Source: Psoroptes ovis (taxonomy: Eukaryota; Arthropoda; Arachnida; Sarcoptiformes; Psoroptidae). From it: 64,000 bases of DNA. Below the pieces are notes generated by a model, which was not told where the DNA came from, ran no database searches, and saw nothing but the letters and a program-made list of their open reading frames with translations. Location of the stretch: NCBI GenBank assembly GCA_002943765.1, contig PQWQ01000024.1:126501-190500 (forward strand), read 5' to 3'. Below are positions 59,267-64,000 of this stretch, in pieces. Position numbers and translations under genes: made by a program. Positions within the stretch are counted from its first letter, which is position 1; every line of letters begins with the position of its first letter.

Positions 59267-60441
59267 ATGTCGATTGCACTGAAAACATGGGAATTATCCA
59301 ATCAAATCGAAACAATAAATGGTATTGATGAAATATATAAATATAATCGTGAACAACAGCAAGATATTTTGTCGGCAAAACCATGGGATAAAGAGTATTT
59401 ATTTCATTTGAATTCGATTTTTTCTAGGTTTTAATCCTTTTATTTTGTTGGCTTAGTCCTCATTATTTCAAAGATATAAAAATATCAGCATTGGCATTGC
59501 TCAAAATGGTAATGCATGCACGTTCAGGCGGTACAATCGAAGTAATGGGTCTAATGTTGGGCAAAGTTGATGCCAATACATTGATAGTTATGGATGCATT
59601 TGCATTACCAGTCGAAGGCACTGAAACACGTGTAAATGCACAAGCTCAAGCATATGAATATATGGCCGAATATACCGAGTCGGCTAAACAAGTTGGCCGA
59701 CTTGAAAATGTTATCGGTTGGTATCATTCTCATCCAGGTTATGGCTGCTGGTTATCCGGTATTGATGTTTCAACACAAATGTTAAATCAACAATTTCAAG
59801 AACCATTTGTGGCCATTGTCATTGATCCGATTCGTACAATGTCTGCTGGCAAAGTTTGTTTGGGTGCATTTCGTACATATCCGAAAGGCTATAAACCACC
59901 AGATGAAGGACCTGAAGAATATCAATCGATACCACTGAATAAAATCGAAGATTTTGGTGTACATTGTAAACATTATTATTCACTGGAGGTATCATATTTC
60001 AAATCATCATTGGATAATCGAATACTCGATTCATTATGGAATAAATATTGGGTCAATACATTATCATCATCATCATTGATAACGAATCATGATTATCACA
60101 TCAGACAAATACAAGATTTGGCTGAAAAATTGGAAAATAGTCATAATTTACGTGGTCAATTTCCAATACAAATTGTACAAACATCAACTGGTACTAATGA
60201 TAGTAATTCATTGACCAATCATCACAGCTCTGATCATCATCATCATCATCATTCAAATGGTGCTATTTCAAGTGGAAACATTTCCAGTGGAAATAGTTCG
60301 ATTGGTAGAAAATCTGAAGATCGTTTAACCAAGGCCGAAAAAGATGCATCGAAAACAACGATCGAAGTTCTGCACGGGTTAATGTCACAAACAATGAAAG
60401 TTATGCTATTCAATCGTATTAATAATGCCAATATTAAATAA
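59267..60441 (+). CDS. COPS5: COP9 signalosome subunit 5, JAMM deneddylase
   Basis: Exons 59267-59394 and 59457-60441 (1113 nt, 370 aa). It is the catalytic MPN+ subunit that removes NEDD8 from cullins. The join AKPWDKD-PHYFKDIKIS restores the conserved entry to the MPN domain (ISALALLKMVMHARSGGTIE). The JAMM motif is intact: the Glu in IEVMG and HSHPGYGCWLSGID with both His and the Asp (about residues 134-147). The C-terminal helical region is conserved except for a Ser/His-rich insert near residues 300-330. Family length is about 335, the excess being that insert. It acts opposite to RBX1-containing ligases, also encoded here. It converges on the KIF23-like gene with 147 bp between stops. 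Confidence 0.97.
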
Positions 60442-60588
60442 TAATCAAAACTTTCGAATGCTCATGATTGTCTTTAATTCATAATTAAAATTCGGATTTA
60501 AACCATTTAATTTAGATCAATTCAAATATATATTTGTATGAATGGTCATTTAACAATCGATCGATAACATGTATTTTTATTAATAAAA

Positions 60589-63425
60589 TTACAATTTTTT
60601 ACGTTTAGCCATCAATGTATTCATATTATTATTATTATTCGTATTACGATATTTCGATGGTGATGATGTATTGGAACTATTGGTGGTGGTCACCGTTGAT
60701 GGTGATGACAATGATGGTAATAATGGTGAACCACCGTCACCATTTTGCCTTTCGAACATATCAATCAATCGTTTACGATTTTGACGCATCGCAACGTTTG
60801 CTTGATCCGACGGTGAAGATGTACAAGGTATTTGAACTAATTTTTCAACATCATTAAATATTACTTGTGAACCACCGGTTATCGATGGTATCACGTCACC
60901 TTTGAAAACTTTGGTTTCGATTGTCGTGCCATTATTCAATGCTGTATGATGGGTTATGGCATATTTCGATGCTATTTCGCTACTTTTGCCAACAAAATCA
61001 GCTGTTTTAAGATTTGTTACTGATTTCTTATTCTTTGATGGTATGTTTGGCTGAAACACAGTTCCCAAGTTCAAAGTACCTGGTGGCCGATGATCAATCC
61101 ATTTCAGATCGCCTGAACTTAATGAACGTTTATGGCCAGGATTTATGACCGGTGGTGATTTAATAATTTCAAATTCATCATCGATAGCAGGTTCATTATC
61201 AGATGATTGTTTCAATGGTGACATCCAAGATGGCCTAAGGGTTTCTAGATTCAGTTCATTATTAATAATCGAACGAACTAATTCTAATTTTTCTTTATTT
61301 GTTGCCATCTTCTTTTCCATTTCGCTTTCAGCTTCATGAATTTTTTCAATAAAATACTTTTGTAATCGTTTAAATTCTGAATCCCATTCTTTTTTAATCG
61401 ATTGTTTGTATTCACGGAATTCTTTTCGAATATTTGATTTTTCAATCTTAGCGGTCATCAATTGATGATTAACAGTGGATAATTCTTGTTGTAATTCTTC
61501 AATATGTTTGGACATTTGTATCATACGTTGTTCATATTCTTGTTCCAGATGCATGAATTTATTTTCACATTCACGTAATTGATTTTCTCTTGCTTGCAAA
61601 TCCATTTGTAGCACTGAATTTCGCTGTTCAACCAATGTATTGCTACGATCTAATTCATAAATTATTTGTCGAACATTTTGTTGATATTGTTGAATGATTT
61701 GTTCATTTTCTTTGTAGTTTTCTTTACGTTTTTCCAGCGCATTGATCCATAATTTTAATGTTTCATCATCTGATTCATTGTCCAAGATGCATTTTTTCGG
61801 TAATAACGGCAATATCTTAAATGATGTTGCCGTTATTGATGCTGATATCGGCATGTTCTTAAGGTTATTACCAGTGATCGATGTTTGAATGTTGAACCGC
61901 GATGATTTAAACAGCATTGATGGCGATAGGGGATTGTTAGCAAATTGATTGTAACGATTTGTCGATAGATCCTGTGATAATTCACCAAATTTACATACTT
62001 GAAGTGTTTCATCATAATCATCTGATCCGGGGTTAATACAAATGATCATTTCAACTTTACCATCACCTTCGAAATAATTTTTGAACATGTGTGTTAATTT
62101 ATTTTCACGATATGGTACCATCTTAAGTGCAGCATTATTCGCTGTCGTTGAAGCTAATATTCGTTGATTTTCACGTAATATATCGAAACATTGTCGTAAT
62201 GTCAACAATGAATTATTGATTTTACTTGCTTCTCGCAGACGATTACCGGTTGCATTTGTACGTGATTGCCGTTCACAACCGGCTAAATCGACAATCGATA
62301 TTTGACTAATACGTATTAAACTATTGTCGTTCAGCACTTCAACACCATCTTCATCTAATGGTGCACGTACTAAACGTACGTTGAAAATCGAATGCGAGCG
62401 GCTAGATTCACTGTTCATTTTGGTCATACCAATATGTCTACGTTTCATACCTTTAAGACATGTTTCGAATGCTTCTTGTGAACTTTTCACTTCGACCTCT
62501 TTACAGCCTTGTACATAATATCTTTTATTCTGATCTTCAACGATACGTTTTGAATATTTGATCGTGTTCATATCATTATTATTACTATTTACTTGTTCAT
62601 CATCCAATAAATCATAGATATAATTATTATAAACTTCAATATAAGATATAAATATTGAATATTTATAATCACAATCAACATCATTAATGAACATTTCTTC
62701 TTGTGCACGATTTATCCATTCATTTTGTTCATCATTTTCATTATTATTGTTATTATTATTATTACGTTTACGGGGTGTTCGATTAACAGTTGAATATATG
62801 TTATTCTGTTTATTTTCACGATCATTTTGCATTTGCAGCATGGCATCAGGTGTTGAAACAATTTCAAAACCATTCTGTTGATTCGGTTTAAAACCATATC
62901 GGATATGTTGTAGATCATTTTTGTTCAACGTATTAAATATTGTATCCAATGAACGTGGTATTATGCCAGGATTTTTAGGTGTTCCAGTTATCGTATATGT
63001 TTTACCAGATGATGTTACACCATAAGAAAAGAGAAGACCATTTTGTCCTTTGAACAAATCCTTCAACAATTGATATGTTGTTTGTTTGAAAATTTGATGT
63101 TGATCAACTGTATGATCGAATATTTTTTGAAATTTATATATTTGTTTCGATGATGTCGATGGTGATTGCAGTTCCAAATGTTGTTCATCAATTTTGTTAA
63201 TCACAATTCTATCATTTATGTTTTTGAGTGGACGTAAACGACAAAATACTTGTAATGGTTCTTTTTCTGATGCTTGATTATTGTTACCATTATTATTGAT
63301 TGGTTTAGGTTTAGTTGGTGGAGGTTTCTTGGTCGAACTTTGACTGGAATTAGACGGAAAAGATAATTTAATTGATTGTCACAGGTGATGAAATTGAATT
63401 TACGTTACCTTTTTTGAGACACCAT
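60589..63425 (-). CDS. KIF23: Kinesin-6, KIF23/MKLP1 (pavarotti) type
   Basis: Exons 63409-63425 (17 nt, MVSQK plus two bases) and 60589-63343 (2772 nt, 923 aa). It is the motor of centralspindlin, needed for the central spindle and cytokinesis. The motor starts PLQVFCRLRPL; the P-loop is GVTSSGKTYT; switch I contains SSRSHSIF and switch II DLAGCER, then NSLLTLRQCFDILRENQ and VPYRENKLTHMFKNYF as in kinesin-6. An Asn-rich insert lies inside the motor, as expected for the extended kinesin-6 loop 6. A coiled coil follows (about 495-660), then a C-terminal region with KWIDHRPPGT, TTIETKVFKGDV and GGSQVIFNDVEKL matching the MKLP1 Arf-binding tail. The tiny first exon is chosen from a good donor (AG|GTAACG) and intact phase. 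Confidence 0.93.
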
Positions 63426-64000
63426 TGTATCAACTTTGAACAATAAAATCGAATTCAATTTCAACCAAAATGATCGTCAACAAGACACATACAAATATAA
63501 GTTACGAACTGTCATTGGCAGACAACAAAAATTCAAAAATATTGTCAGCCAATCAAAATTGGCCGTTGCAAAAACGAAAAAATTTTTGGCTAAATTCACA
63601 AAGAACGTGACAAAATTTCAATTATTTTTTTTCATTAATTAATTCTCTAATCAATTCAATTTAAATCAAAATTCGGTAATTTTACATTCATTTAATTGCT
63701 TTGTCTTTGTTGAAATGATTTTTCAAAATTTAAATCAAATTAATCCAATAATTTTCTAAGATTTTAAAATTAGGAAATGTTTCCAGAAAAGCGAAATATA
63801 AAAAACTTTCCAACAAAACTCCGCCTATTTTCGAATTTTTTAATTTTTGATTTTTGACCGTTGAATTTTTCAAACTCTGAGAATGTTTCATGTCATTGTT
63901 AAAAGCCATTTACATTTAAATTTGCATTCATTTTAAACAAAAATCATTTTGGCACCGATCAATATTTAATCAATCATTAGACAGAAAATATCTGAAAGAT
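63426..64000. other. 5' flank of the KIF23-like gene
   Basis: 575 bp of AT-rich sequence running to the window edge. A Lys-rich frame at 63436-63642 begins with TTG and looks like chance. No other feature is seen. Confidence 0.45.

Noticed and set aside
63436..63642. Lys-rich frame upstream of the KIF23-like gene
   Set aside because: It begins with TTG rather than ATG, has skewed AT-driven composition and occupies the 5' flank of a real gene.

Overview
The window is nuclear DNA from a small, AT-rich animal genome. Genes are split by short introns (mostly 50-75 bp, GT-AG), and the proteins carry long Asn/Gln/His/Ser/Asp runs. A glutamate-gated chloride channel (invertebrate-specific), an HR96-type nuclear receptor with the ESCKA P-box, and a UDP-glycosyltransferase without signal peptide or membrane anchor (the form known from mites) together suggest an arthropod, most likely an acariform mite of the dust-mite/scabies-mite kind. 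That assignment is inference from gene content and style. There is no sign of bacterial, viral or organellar sequence.

Layout. 0-7.9 kb: first coding exon of a farnesyl diphosphate synthase (-, cut by the window edge or a long intron), a Cu+-transporting P-type ATPase (ATP7, -) with the cytochrome-oxidase assembly gene COA5 nested in its first intron on the same strand, and an isochorismatase-fold hydrolase (+). 8.2-15.4 kb: V-ATPase subunit a (-), an HMG20-type HMG-box gene (+) and a small unrecognised membrane protein (+). 15.4-22.4 kb: a gene-poor stretch with one short fold-back element and one TATA-bearing candidate small transcription unit. 22.4-26.6 kb: PRPF18 (-) and an HR96-like receptor (+), divergent. 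28.6-32.4 kb: an R3H/SUZ gene (R3HDM/encore type, +). 32.6-35.2 kb: a large minisatellite between two convergent genes. 35.3-42.2 kb: RNA polymerase I largest subunit (-) and RBX1 (+), divergent. 43.5-45.0 kb: UDP-glycosyltransferase (+). 45.9-57.0 kb: a glutamate-gated chloride channel (+) whose 9.1-kb third intron holds two complete antisense genes (a SETDB-like methyltransferase and an LRAT-like protein) plus a cluster of short TA-flanked fold-back elements. 57.8-63.4 kb: eIF3m (+), CSN5 (+) and a KIF23/MKLP1 kinesin (-).

Most genes are unrelated housekeeping functions packed as divergent or convergent neighbours, so adjacency mostly reflects compactness. The exception worth attention is COA5 inside ATP7, which joins copper transport and cytochrome oxidase assembly at one locus. 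Exon joins given below were worked out by eye from splice consensus, reading phase and family conservation; every multi-exon model reported adds up to an open frame, but none has transcript support here. I did not find an obviously new biological system. The most distinctive non-genic structures are the minisatellite with its inverted 44-bp flanking units and three families of miniature inverted-repeat elements.
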